Source: Cognatishimia sp. F0-27
GTDB taxonomy: Bacteria; Pseudomonadota; Alphaproteobacteria; Rhodobacterales; Rhodobacteraceae
Assembly (NCBI RefSeq): GCF_020667845.1
Contig: NZ_JAFMPQ010000003.1
Span: 124,001 to 188,000, forward strand
Direction of reading: 5' to 3'
Length of the DNA stretch: 64,000 nt
A program made the position numbers and the translations under genes. The notes under the pieces are model-generated. The model had not been told where the DNA came from and made no database searches. It saw only the letters and a program-made list of their open reading frames with translations. Positions 55,426 through 64,000 of the stretch are shown piece after piece; the stretch's first letter is position 1, and each line of letters opens with the position of its first letter.

Positions 55426-58065
55426 TCAGGACAGGATCCGCGAAACCATCTCCGAGGTGTCGCGACTCAGCCCGTCCTTGGCCATGATGCGGCCGAGCGC
55501 CGCGCGCATTTTCTCCTGCCGCCCGGCATCGTAGCGCGACAGCGTCTGGAACGCCGAGCACATGCGCGCCGTGGTTTGCGGATTGAGGTCGTCAAGCTTG
55601 ATGAGCCAGTCGGCCAGCACGTCGTAGCCCGCGCCATCGGCGCGGTGAAAGCCCGCGTGGTTCATGGTCAGCGATCCCATAACCGCGCGGAACCGGTTGG
55701 GGTTCTTCCAGTCGAAATCCGCATGCGCCGTGAGCCGCTGCACGGTTGCCACCGCGTCGGCGGGCGGGGCGGCGGCGACCTGAAGCCCGAACCACTTGTC
55801 CATGACAAGCCGTTCGTGCCGCCACTGCGCTTCGAAGGCGGACAGCGCGTCGCCAGCCTTGCCTGCGCGCACCAGCGCCGTCAGCGCCTGCATCTGCTCG
55901 GTCATGTTGGTGGCCGCGTCATACTGCTTCTGGGCCGCCGCGCCGCCATCGAGCCGCGATTGCAGCGCCAGCACGGCCCCGCTAAGGGCGCGCTTGCCGC
56001 ATTGCGCGGCGTCCGGCGCATAGGGCGCATCGACCTTCGCTTCTGCCGCGAGTCGCGGCAACAGATCGACCCAGCGTTCGGCCATCACCTGCCGCAAGGT
56101 CTCGGTCGCGTCCCAGATCGCGTCCGGGTCCGGAGTCACGCCGCGCTCATAGAGCACCTGCGCCAGCTCCGACTGCGTCGGCCCGCCCATCATCAGCGCC
56201 CGATAGGCCGCGTCGAGCCTGTCATCGCGCAACACCCGCTCCAACCCGTCGAGCCAGGCCTCATCCGGCCCGGCCCCCTCGGTGATCATCGCTACAAGGC
56301 TGTCGCGCGCCAGTGCCCGCGAGGCATCCCAGCGGTTGAACGGGTCGGTGTCATGGGCCAGCAGGAAGGCGCGCTCCTCACGGCTCACGTCCCGGTCGAG
56401 CACCACCGGCGCGGAGAACCCGCGCAGGATCGACGGGGTGGGTTTGGCAGCCAGCCCGGCAAAGACAAAGCTCTGTTTGGCTTCCGTCATCTCCAGCACG
56501 GTTGTCGGCAGCACTTCGTCGCCATTGGGGTTGAGCAACCCGACGGCAATCGGGATCACCTGCGGCGCCTTGCTGTCCTGCCCCGGCGTGGGGCGCGTCT
56601 CCTGCGTGAAGGTCAGCGTGTAACGCCCGTGACCCTCCTCGCTGACGGCAATCCCGTCGCCGCTCGCCGCTCCGGTAACCGGTGCGTCTCGCTCCGGCCC
56701 GTCCCCGGAGTCCCAATGCTCCGAAACCGTTACGCGCGGCGTGCCGGATTGGCTGTACCAGCGCTTGAACTGCGTCAGGTCGCGACCCGTCGCATCCTCG
56801 AACACCTTGAGCCAGTCCTCGATGGTGGCGGCATCGCCGTCGTGCCGGTCGAAATAGAGATCGCAGGCCTTACGGTAGCCCTCCTCGCCGACGAGAAGAT
56901 GCAGCATGGAGATCACCTCCGCGCCTTTCTCGTAGACGGTCGCGGTATAGAAGTTGTTGATCTCCTGAAAGCTCTCCGGGCGAACCGGGTGCGAGAGCGG
57001 CCCTTGATCCTCCGGGAACTGGCGCGCGCGGATCATCATCGCGTCCTCGATCCGCTTGACCGGGGCCGAGCGCATATCGGCGGTGAACTGGCGGTCCCGA
57101 AACACCGTGAGCCCCTCTTTCAGGCAGAGCTGAAACCAGTCGCGGCAGGTGATCCGGTTGCCGGTCCAGTTGTGGAAATACTCATGCGCGACAATCGCCT
57201 CGATGCGCTCGAAATTGCCATCCGTCGCGGTCTCGGGCGAGGCCAGAACGCAGGAAGAGTTGAAGATGTTCAAACCCTTGTTTTCCATCGCACCCATGTT
57301 GAAATCGTCGACCGCGACGATGTTGAACACGTCGAGATCGTATTCGCGCCCATAGACCTCTTCGTCCCAGCGCATGGATTTCTTCAGCGCTTCCATGCCA
57401 AAGGCGCATTTGTCCTCGTCACCGGGCCGCACGTAGATGTTGAGCGCCACATCCTTGCCGGACGCCGTGGTGAAGCTGTCCGGGTGCGCGACCAGATCGC
57501 CGGCCACCAGCGCAAAAAGATAGGCCGGTTTCGGCCACGGGTCATGCCATTCGGCCCAGCCGTCGCCGCTGGCCTTGGGATTGCCATTGGACAGCAGCAC
57601 CGGCAGGTCGCTTTCGATCCGCACGGTAAAGGTCGCCATCACATCGGGACGGTCTGGATAGAAGGTGATCTTGCGGAACCCCTGCGCTTCGCATTGGGTG
57701 CAGAACATCCCGTTCGACAGATACAGCCCCTCCAGCGCGGTGTTTGCGTCGGGCGCGATCTCGACCTCGGCCTCCCACTGGAAGCGCCCCTCGGGCACGG
57801 CGCAGCGCAAGCCCTTTGCGGTGATCTCCGGGGTGATCTCCGTCCCGTCGATCGCCGCGCGGATCAGGGTGAGCTCTTCGCCATCGAGGAAGAAGTCCTG
57901 ATCCGGTGCGTCTGGATTTGGCGCAAACTGGATCCGTGCGAACACCCGCGTGGCCCCGGGCGACAGCCGGAACGTGAGATGCACATCCTCGATCTGCCAG
58001 CCGAACGGGGTGTATTCCGCGAGATAGACGGTTTCAGGCTGGCTTGCGGCGGCGGCATCTTTCAT
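55426..58065 (-). CDS. pepN: aminopeptidase N (M1 family, alanyl aminopeptidase)
   Basis: 879 residues from ATG 58065 (an ATG at 58074 is also possible; AGGA is better spaced for 58065). Zinc metallopeptidase that removes N-terminal residues from peptides. The exopeptidase motif GAMENKGL is near residue 256, and the zinc motif HEYFHNWTGNRITCRDWFQL near 295 gives HExxH plus the downstream Glu in CLKEGLTVFRD. The domain set and length match the E. coli PepN type. A 845-codon ORF opposite is a GC shadow. Divergent from the photolyase gene. Confidence 0.97.
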   Translation of the reverse strand: MKDAAAASQPETVYLAEYTPFGWQIEDVHLTFRLSPGATRVFARIQFAPNPDAPDQDFFLDGEELTLIRAAIDGTEITPEITAKGLRCAVPEGRFQWEAEVEIAPDANTALEGLYLSNGMFCTQCEAQGFRKITFYPDRPDVMATFTVRIESDLPVLLSNGNPKASGDGWAEWHDPWPKPAYLFALVAGDLVAHPDSFTTASGKDVALNIYVRPGDEDKCAFGMEALKKSMRWDEEVYGREYDLDVFNIVAVDDFNMGAMENKGLNIFNSSCVLASPETATDGNFERIEAIVAHEYFHNWTGNRITCRDWFQLCLKEGLTVFRDRQFTADMRSAPVKRIEDAMMIRARQFPEDQGPLSHPVRPESFQEINNFYTATVYEKGAEVISMLHLLVGEEGYRKACDLYFDRHDGDAATIEDWLKVFEDATGRDLTQFKRWYSQSGTPRVTVSEHWDSGDGPERDAPVTGAASGDGIAVSEEGHGRYTLTFTQETRPTPGQDSKAPQVIPIAVGLLNPNGDEVLPTTVLEMTEAKQSFVFAGLAAKPTPSILRGFSAPVVLDRDVSREERAFLLAHDTDPFNRWDASRALARDSLVAMITEGAGPDEAWLDGLERVLRDDRLDAAYRALMMGGPTQSELAQVLYERGVTPDPDAIWDATETLRQVMAERWVDLLPRLAAEAKVDAPYAPDAAQCGKRALSGAVLALQSRLDGGAAAQKQYDAATNMTEQMQALTALVRAGKAGDALSAFEAQWRHERLVMDKWFGLQVAAAPPADAVATVQRLTAHADFDWKNPNRFRAVMGSLTMNHAGFHRADGAGYDVLADWLIKLDDLNPQTTARMCSAFQTLSRYDAGRQEKMRAALGRIMAKDGLSRDTSEMVSRILS

Positions 58066-58256
58066 CGGGAGCATCCTGTTGTTGCGCGGACCCGGCGTGG
58101 TCCGATGCGATAGAGGTAGGCCGTGCCCGCCCCGGCTGCAATGGCGGGAGGGGTCACCCGGCTCTGCGCCGCGCGTTCGCGCGCCGGCCTGTGCGACACG
58201 CGCGCCGGAGGCGCGGGGTGGGCTGGACTCCGCGACGCCCGCCCTATCTGTCGCTC

Positions 58257-59765
58257 ATGGCGACGATTCTTTGGTTCAAACGTGATCTGAGGCTTGCGGA
58301 CAATGCCGCGCTGTTGCGGGCGGTGGCGCTGGGCGACCCGATCCCGGTCTTTATTGTCGAGCCCGACTACTGGCAGCTCCCGGATACGTCGGGGCGGCAC
58401 TATGCCTTTCTGCGCGAGACGGTCCTGTCGCTGCGCGAGGCGCTGCGCGCATGCGGCAGCGATCTGGTGATCCGGGTGGGCGCGGCGGTCCCGGTGCTGG
58501 AGACGCTGCGGCGCGAAACCGGGGCAAGCGTGATGGTGAGCCACGCGGAAACCGGCAATGGCTGGACCTTTGCGCGGGACCGGCAGGTGGCGGCCTGGGC
58601 GCGCGATCGCGGGGTGCGCTGGGAAGAGCTGCCGGCAAGCGCGGTGATCCGTGGTCCGCATGACCGGGACCGCTGGGCAGCCCATCGCAACGCGGTGATG
58701 GCCGCACCGGCCCTCGCCGCGCCTTGTGCGCTCCCTGCGGTTGCGCTGCACTCCGATCCGTGGCCCGAAACGGCGCGTCTCGGTTTGCACGACCCGTGCC
58801 CGGAGCGGCAGCCCGGTGGTCATGCGGCGGCAAACCAGACGCTGGAGAGTTTTCTCGACAGACGCGGTCAGGACTATCGCCGCGCCATGTCCTCGCCCCT
58901 GTCCGGGGCCACCGCCTGTTCGCGGCTTTCGCCGCACATCGCGCTTGGCGCGCTCTCCATCCGCCAGATCACGCAGGCGACGGCCGCGCGTCAGCGGGCC
59001 GTCAAGGGGACGCGCACGGGCTGGTCGGGCAGTTTGTCTTCCTATCAGTCGCGGCTCGCCTGGCGCGATCACTTCATCCAGAAGCTCGAGGACGAACCCG
59101 CGCTCGAATGGCGCGCCCTGCATCGCGCCTATGACAGGCTGCGCCCCGAGACGCCCGACGCGGCAAGGCTCGATGCCTGGGCCGCGGGGGAGACCGGCGT
59201 GCCGTTTGTCGACGCCTGCATGCGCTCCCTCCGCGCGACGGGGTGGTTGAATTTCCGGATGCGCGCCATGGTGACGAGCTTTGCCTCCTACCATCTCTGG
59301 CTGCCCTGGCAGGCAAGCGGCACCCATCTTGCGCGGATGTTTACCGATTATGAGCCGGGCATCCACTGGAGCCAGATCCAGATGCAGTCCGGCACCACCG
59401 GGATCAACACGCTGCGGATCTACAACCCGGTCAAGCAAGGGCGGGATCAGGATCCGGACGGGGTGTTCACCCGTGCCTGGGTGCCGGAGGTCGCACATCT
59501 GCCCGATGCCGTTCTGCAGGAGCCGTGGCGCGCCGAGACACCGCCGGCGCGTTATCCGCCGCCCCTTGTCGATGTCGCCGAGGCGGCGCGTGCGGCGCGC
59601 GCGGCCATCGGCGCGCTGCGGCGGGATCCGGCGCATGGGCCCGAGGCCGCGCGGGTGGTGAAGAAACACGCCTCCCGGAAGGATCGCCATTTTGTCAATG
59701 ACCGGGCGCCAAAGCGCCGGGCACGGGGTGAGGACAACCCGGCACAGGCAAGGTTCGATTTCTGA
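58257..59765 (+). CDS. phrB: cryptochrome/DNA photolyase family protein
   Basis: 502 residues from ATG 58257. The N-terminal Rossmann-like antenna domain begins [19 protein letters not shown]. The C-terminal FAD domain carries [56 protein letters not shown] and [20 protein letters not shown], typical FAD-binding segments. A Lys/Arg-rich tail follows. It could repair CPD lesions or act as a light sensor; the DASH and FeS-BCP signatures are not seen. Its stop overlaps a small DUF2256 ORF (TGATG), which suggests the two are co-expressed. Confidence 0.92.
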   Translation: MATILWFKRDLRLADNAALLRAVALGDPIPVFIVEPDYWQLPDTSGRHYAFLRETVLSLREALRACGSDLVIRVGAAVPVLETLRRETGASVMVSHAETGNGWTFARDRQVAAWARDRGVRWEELPASAVIRGPHDRDRWAAHRNAVMAAPALAAPCALPAVALHSDPWPETARLGLHDPCPERQPGGHAAANQTLESFLDRRGQDYRRAMSSPLSGATACSRLSPHIALGALSIRQITQATAARQRAVKGTRTGWSGSLSSYQSRLAWRDHFIQKLEDEPALEWRALHRAYDRLRPETPDAARLDAWAAGETGVPFVDACMRSLRATGWLNFRMRAMVTSFASYHLWLPWQASGTHLARMFTDYEPGIHWSQIQMQSGTTGINTLRIYNPVKQGRDQDPDGVFTRAWVPEVAHLPDAVLQEPWRAETPPARYPPPLVDVAEAARAARAAIGALRRDPAHGPEAARVVKKHASRKDRHFVNDRAPKRRARGEDNPAQARFDF

Positions 59766-59911
59766 TGCCGAAGGGGGTGAAGAAATCGGACTTGCCGCGC
59801 AAGACCTGCGTCAGCTGCGGTCGACCGTTTGTCTGGCGCAAGAAATGGGCGCGGGTCTGGGAGGATGTGCGCTATTGTTCGGAGCGCTGCAAGCGGCAGC
59901 GCAAACCCTGA
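59765..59911 (+). CDS. DUF2256 zinc-finger-like small protein
   Basis: 48 residues. Sequence includes [16 protein letters not shown] and [12 protein letters not shown]: two CxxC-type pairs (CVSC and CSERC) with a conserved WRKKW core, the hallmark of DUF2256. Its ATG overlaps the photolyase stop as TGATG, so translation is coupled. DUF2256 genes commonly sit next to photolyase/cryptochrome genes, which suggests a linked but unproven role in DNA repair or light response. Too short to be found by usual ORF-length cutoffs. Confidence 0.9.
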   Translation: MPKGVKKSDLPRKTCVSCGRPFVWRKKWARVWEDVRYCSERCKRQRKP

Positions 59912-59991
59912 GCCCGCGTTGGTGTGATCGCTCCTGAAGGGGCGCCCTGAATTGCATCCCTGGTGGCTCCGGCCGCAGGCGCCCGGAGCGC

Positions 59992-60058
59992 AGGGGGCCA
60001 GCCCCCTGACCCCAGGGGGCCAGCCCCCTGACCCCCGGAGTATTGCGGGACAGAAGAA
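59992..60058. repeat. GC-rich palindromic repeat element, 22-bp units, copy 2
   Basis: Two exact copies of agggggccagccccctgacc plus cc (59992-60013 and 60014-60035), each with the self-complementary gggggccagccccc, then cggagtattgcgggacagaa. It matches the element at 42863-43075 and again sits between convergent genes (DUF2256 and the RND transporter). Confidence 0.9.
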
Positions 60059-60114
60059 GCATGGCGTGACGCGTCAGGTTGGGCCGCCTTTTCGGCGGGT
60101 TTGGGCGACAGGGA

Positions 60115-60143
60115 TAAAAGAGGCCCCGCCGGAGCGGCGGGGC
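60115..60143 (-). terminator. rho-independent terminator downstream of the RND transporter gene
   Basis: On the minus strand GCCCCGCCG, CTC and CGGCGGGGC form a 9-bp stem followed by CTCTTTTA, 8 nt after the transporter stop. Confidence 0.85.
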
Positions 60144-60151
60144 GTTCCGCG

Positions 60152-63100
60152 TTATTCGGCGGCGCGCAGCGGGCGCTGCGGCACGGCGGGTGGGGTTGTG
60201 GCCTCTTCGTCCCAGATGATTTCCACCGATTTGATGCGGCGGGCCTCTCTTTGCAGCGCCCAGTCCCGCGCCACGCGGCTGCCGCGCCCGAAGGAGAGGC
60301 GGCCAAGCAGCCGTCCGAGCCAGCGGGCATAGGTGCTCACCCAGACCCGCAGCGCCAGCATCGACGGGGTGAAGATCAGGGTCAGGACCGTGGCGATGCC
60401 CAGGCCGAAAACCACCGCTGTTGCCAGGTTTTTCCACCAGAGCGCGGTCGGGCTGTCGACGGAATAGCCACCGCCGAAGAAGTCGAGCGACAGGCCGAAC
60501 ATCATTGGGGCGAGCCCGGCCATCGTGGTGATCGTCGTCAGCAACACCGGGCGGATGCGGTCCTCCGCGGTGCGGATGATTGCCTCGATCCGGGGCATGT
60601 AGCGGCTGTAATCCTGGTAAGTGTCGATCAGCACGATGTTGTTGTTCACCACGATGCCCGCCAGGGCCACGATCCCCGTGCCGGTCATGATGATGGAGAA
60701 ATACTGATCCATCACCAGCATCCCGATCAGCACCCCGGTGGTCGAGAGCACGACCGCCAGCAGCACCAGCGTGGCGTTGTAGAAGGAGTTGAACTGTGCC
60801 AGCAGGATGATGAACATCAGCCCGAGCGCGGCGGCAAAGGCCGAGGTCAGAAAGGCCTGGCTTTCCGCCTGGTCCTCCTGGTCGCCGGTCCATTCCCACT
60901 CGACGCCTGATGGCAGCGGGTCGGTTTCCAGCCATTCGGTCAGCGCCGCGATCCGTTCCGCGGCGGTCACCGGCACGATCCGCAATGCCCCGGCCGCGGC
61001 GCGGTTCTCAAGGATCTCGAGGCTCACGCCATCGGAGAGCGTGTCGATCTCGAACCCCGCGCCGGCAATGTCGATGTCGCCGAGACCGGGCGCCACTTCG
61101 CGCGCGGAGGCCAGCCGTTCCGGGGCCTCACCGGGGGCGGCGGCCAAAAGCGTCACGAAGCCGGGCTCCACATCCGCCTTCACGTCGAAATAGCGTTTCT
61201 GGTCAACGCGGTTGATCTCCGCGAGTTTCTGCACCGGCGTGCGGGTGATGAAATTCGACAGCGGCACGAGGCCATCGGCGGTGCGGACCTTCAGCGTGTC
61301 CAGCGTCGAGAGCACGCGGTCCTGTTCCGGAAGGCGCACGCGGATCTCGATTTCCTCGTCGGAGCTGTCGACCCGCATGGTGTCGAGCAGGATGCCGCGC
61401 GTGACCAGCTGCACCATCGCGCCGACCGTCGCCACGTCGGCGCCGAAACGCCCGGCCTTTTCCACGTCCACATCGATCTGCCAATCAATACCGGGCAGGG
61501 GGCGGGTGTCCTCGATCAGCCGCAGTCCCGGGGTTGCGTCGAACTGCGCCCGGGCCAGCGCCGTGGTCTCCACCAGCGTGTCGAAATCGTCGCCGCGGAT
61601 ACGCAGGTGGATCGGTTTGGACTGACCGGGGCCTTGTGCCTGCGCGAGGATTTCCACCTCGACCCCGGGCAGCAACGCCATCTCACGCGTCAGCTCTTCG
61701 AGCACGAGGTCTCCGTCAAGCTGCGCCAGCGTGATGTCATCACGGCTTGCGGCATAGGCCGCGCGCTCGTCCCACGGGATGGTCTCAAGCTGCACCTGAC
61801 CGATGGTATCCTTGGGAGCCTGCACGCCGCCATTGTTGGAGTTCAGCCCACCGTCGCCGGCAAAGGCAAAGGCCGATTGCACGCCGGGATGGGCCAGAAC
61901 GATAGCCTCGGCGCGTCGCACCAGCTCGTCCTTTTCCTCAAGGCTCAGGTTGCCGCGCGCGCGGACATAGACAATCGCCTGTTCCGGCTCGCTGTCGACA
62001 AAGAACTCCACCCCGTTGTTGTTCTGGCCGAAATAGCCAAAGACCGAAATCACAAAGAAGATAACGCCCCCGATGGCGGCGATCGGCATGATCGGATTGC
62101 CCACGATCCCCGTCATCAACCAGCCAAACGGCGTGCGCTTGCGCCCTGACCTGACGCGCCCCGCGCGCCATCGGATCGCCGCAGCGTCGAGCACGATCGA
62201 GGCCAGCGCCGCGAAGACGAGGAACAGGACGATCCCCGGCAGATGCGCGACAAGGCCGCTTCCCAGCGGCTCGAAGAGATAGGCGGGATTCAGCACCATC
62301 ATCGCGCCGATGAACAGCCCCAGCAACGCCACCGGCACCAGCGCCGCGCGCAGGATCCAGGGCGTGCGCGCGCGCAGCCCGTCCGCGATCCGGCTGATCA
62401 CGCGCGAGAACCGGCCCGTCACCCCGCCCAGAACCGGCAGGTAGACAAGCGCCACGATCAAGGAGGCCGACAGAACAAAGATCAGCGTGACCGGGAGCAT
62501 CCCCATGAACTGACCCGGCACACCGGGCCAGAACAGCATCGGCAGGAAAGCGCAAAGCGTCGTCGCGGTCGAGGATACCACCGGCCAGAACATCCGTTTG
62601 GCCGCCTCCACATAGGCATGCATCGGCCCCGACCCCTCGGCGATGCGCTTGTCGGCGTATTCCACCACGACGATGGCACCATCCACCAGCATCCCGACGG
62701 CGAGGATCAGGCCGAACATGACGATGTTCGATACCGAAATGCCCATCACCGCCAGCAGCGCGAAACATAGCAGGAAGGATGTCGGGATCGCAAACCCCAC
62801 CAGCAGGGCAGGGCGCGTGCCAAGCGCGGCAAGCACCACGATCATCACCAGCGCAATCGCGGTCAGAACGGAGCCTTCAAGCTGGCTGACCATGGAGGCA
62901 ACCTGGCGGCTCTGATCGTTCGACGTGCCAAGCTGCAAGGCCGCGCGCAATTCCGGCGGCCAGTCCGCTTCCGCCTGCTCCACCGTTGCGCGGACCTCCT
63001 CGACCATGTCGATGACGTTGAAGCCCTTGCGCTTGACCACCTGCAGCGCAACCGTGGTCTCGCCGTTGAAGCGCGCCGTGCCCTCGCGATCCTCGAAGGT

Positions 63101-63886
63101 GAGGTTGATCGTCGCGAGATCGCCCAACGTCACGACCCGGTCGCCGTTCACCTTCACGGGCAGGTCATAGACGTCGCGCTGGTCGTCAAAGCTGGACGGG
63201 ATCTTGACCGCAAAGGCGCCCTGCGCGGTTTCCACGTCGCCCGCCGCGATCAGCTGGTTGTTGTTCTGAACCACCGCCAGCAGCTCACCGGCAGTGACGT
63301 TGTAGCTTTCGAGCCTGAGCGGATCGATGATCACCTCGAGCATCTCGTCCCGGTTGCCCGCGATCCCGGCCTCCAGAACCGCGTCAAGGCTCTCGATCCG
63401 GTCCTGCAAATCCTTGGCGACGCGCGCCATGGTCCGCTCCGGCACGGAGCCGGTGAGGTTCACGATGATGACCGGGAATTCGGAGAAATTGATCTCGTTG
63501 ATCGTGTATTGGTCGGCCCCGTCGGGGAAATCGGCCTGTGCCTTGATCATCGCATCGCGCACATCGGCCATGATGGCGCTCTTGTCCCAGCCAAACTCGA
63601 ACTCCAGCGCCACGCCGGCATAGCCTTCGGCCGCGGTTCCGGTCATCTCCTTCAACCCGTCGAGATCGGACAGCTCCGTCTCCATCGGCTTGACCAGCAG
63701 GCTCTCGCTGTCGGCGGCGGAAATGCCGGGGAAGTTGACCGACACGAACAGCGCCGGGATCTCGATATCCGGCTCACCCTCCTTGGGCAGCGAGACGTAG
63801 GAATAGCCGCCCACCACGAGCGACAGGACGATGAACGCCATGATCATGCGGGCGCGTTCGGACGCCCAGTCAACGATGCCTGTCAT
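60152..63886 (-). CDS. RND-family efflux transporter permease subunit
   Basis: 1244 residues with the twelve-helix RND plan: helix 1 at residues 14-32, a large periplasmic domain, helices 2-6 from about residue 340, a second periplasmic loop and helices 8-12 from about 1020. Helix 4 reads GLILAVGMLVDGAIVVVE, keeping one of the two proton-relay Asp residues found in AcrB. It is longer than AcrB (about 1050) because of an inserted loop near 560-620. It takes up substrates from periplasm or inner membrane and drives them out with proton force. Preceded by a membrane-fusion protein gene whose stop overlaps its ATG (ATGA), and followed by a terminator. Confidence 0.93.
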   Translation of the reverse strand: MTGIVDWASERARMIMAFIVLSLVVGGYSYVSLPKEGEPDIEIPALFVSVNFPGISAADSESLLVKPMETELSDLDGLKEMTGTAAEGYAGVALEFEFGWDKSAIMADVRDAMIKAQADFPDGADQYTINEINFSEFPVIIVNLTGSVPERTMARVAKDLQDRIESLDAVLEAGIAGNRDEMLEVIIDPLRLESYNVTAGELLAVVQNNNQLIAAGDVETAQGAFAVKIPSSFDDQRDVYDLPVKVNGDRVVTLGDLATINLTFEDREGTARFNGETTVALQVVKRKGFNVIDMVEEVRATVEQAEADWPPELRAALQLGTSNDQSRQVASMVSQLEGSVLTAIALVMIVVLAALGTRPALLVGFAIPTSFLLCFALLAVMGISVSNIVMFGLILAVGMLVDGAIVVVEYADKRIAEGSGPMHAYVEAAKRMFWPVVSSTATTLCAFLPMLFWPGVPGQFMGMLPVTLIFVLSASLIVALVYLPVLGGVTGRFSRVISRIADGLRARTPWILRAALVPVALLGLFIGAMMVLNPAYLFEPLGSGLVAHLPGIVLFLVFAALASIVLDAAAIRWRAGRVRSGRKRTPFGWLMTGIVGNPIMPIAAIGGVIFFVISVFGYFGQNNNGVEFFVDSEPEQAIVYVRARGNLSLEEKDELVRRAEAIVLAHPGVQSAFAFAGDGGLNSNNGGVQAPKDTIGQVQLETIPWDERAAYAASRDDITLAQLDGDLVLEELTREMALLPGVEVEILAQAQGPGQSKPIHLRIRGDDFDTLVETTALARAQFDATPGLRLIEDTRPLPGIDWQIDVDVEKAGRFGADVATVGAMVQLVTRGILLDTMRVDSSDEEIEIRVRLPEQDRVLSTLDTLKVRTADGLVPLSNFITRTPVQKLAEINRVDQKRYFDVKADVEPGFVTLLAAAPGEAPERLASAREVAPGLGDIDIAGAGFEIDTLSDGVSLEILENRAAAGALRIVPVTAAERIAALTEWLETDPLPSGVEWEWTGDQEDQAESQAFLTSAFAAALGLMFIILLAQFNSFYNATLVLLAVVLSTTGVLIGMLVMDQYFSIIMTGTGIVALAGIVVNNNIVLIDTYQDYSRYMPRIEAIIRTAEDRIRPVLLTTITTMAGLAPMMFGLSLDFFGGGYSVDSPTALWWKNLATAVVFGLGIATVLTLIFTPSMLALRVWVSTYARWLGRLLGRLSFGRGSRVARDWALQREARRIKSVEIIWDEEATTPPAVPQRPLRAAE

Positions 63887-64000
63887 TGGATCGGATCCTC
63901 AAAGCTCGGGGCGACCGGGACGCCATCGGTGACAAATTCCTGGCCCACGGTGATCACGTCCACCGTGTCCGGCAGTCCGGACAGCCACACCCCCTCGCGC
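63883..64000 (-). CDS. HlyD/RND membrane-fusion (periplasmic adaptor) protein, C-terminal end only
   Basis: The last 38 codons run off the window edge. The visible end WLSGLPDTVDVITVGQEFVT and DGVPVAPSFEDPIQ is typical of the membrane-proximal domain of RND adaptors. Its TGA overlaps the transporter ATG, so adaptor and pump are translated together, as in acrAB-type operons. Any outer-membrane partner or regulator would lie outside the window. Confidence 0.75.
   Translation of the reverse strand, partial: REGVWLSGLPDTVDVITVGQEFVTDGVPVAPSFEDPIQ

Noticed and set aside
55576..58113. 845-codon plus-strand open frame
   Set aside because: Mirror of pepN, which has intact GAMEN and HExxH motifs.

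Overview
The window is high-GC alphaproteobacterial DNA, most like the Roseobacter/Rhodobacteraceae group. The evidence is the mdh/sucCD/sucA/odhB layout, an sdh operon preceded by malyl-CoA lyase/thioesterase (mcl2-like) and mesaconyl-CoA hydratase (mch) genes, a CobS/CobT pair, GatCAB, DUF805, DUF1737 and DUF2256 proteins, and a GC-rich intergenic element ending in a GGAGTATT core. No rRNA, tRNA, insertion sequence, phage or CRISPR array was found. All family names come from reading motifs by eye; no database search was run.

Region 1 (1-11063, mostly minus strand) is the lower TCA cycle. From high to low coordinates it runs mdh, an opposite-strand glycosyltransferase that splits the cluster, sucC, sucD, two DUF805 membrane proteins, a small membrane protein, sucA, and the start of odhB, which leaves the window. 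Region 2 (11231-22456, plus strand) holds a TauE/SafE permease, then mcl2, nnrU-like, DUF1737, mch, an AT-richer orphan, a DUF4344 zincin-like gene, and sdhC-sdhD-(two small accessory genes)-sdhA-(sulfotransferase-like gene)-sdhB-small ORF. It links the ethylmalonyl-CoA pathway to succinate oxidation.

The clearest regulatory signal joins regions 1 and 2. The same paired palindrome, TGTGATCACA twice with centres 20-21 bp apart, lies about 115-120 bp upstream of both the sucC and the sdhC start codons and nowhere else in the window. It looks like the operator of one regulator controlling both TCA operons.

Region 3 (22525-35911) is more accessory: a SIMPL-domain protein, a 1194-residue single-span protein with possible pilus/secretion-like ends, metY, a BNR-repeat protein, a glycosyltransferase with a low-complexity N-terminus, a UPF0173 hydrolase and a ceramidase-family protein. 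Its intergenic gaps are filled with tandem or degenerate repeats (48-bp array, degenerate minisatellites). Region 4 (35982-64000) is mainly housekeeping: gatC-gatA, an Excalibur-type lipoprotein, an amidase, DUF427, pepP, a Popeye-like membrane protein, cobT and cobS, msrB, a J-domain protein, bolA, gatB, a lytic transglycosylase, an acyltransferase, pepN, a photolyase with a coupled DUF2256 zinc-finger ORF, and an RND efflux pump with the tail of its adaptor. Two copies of a GC-rich palindromic repeat sit between convergent gene pairs at 43.0 kb and 60.0 kb.
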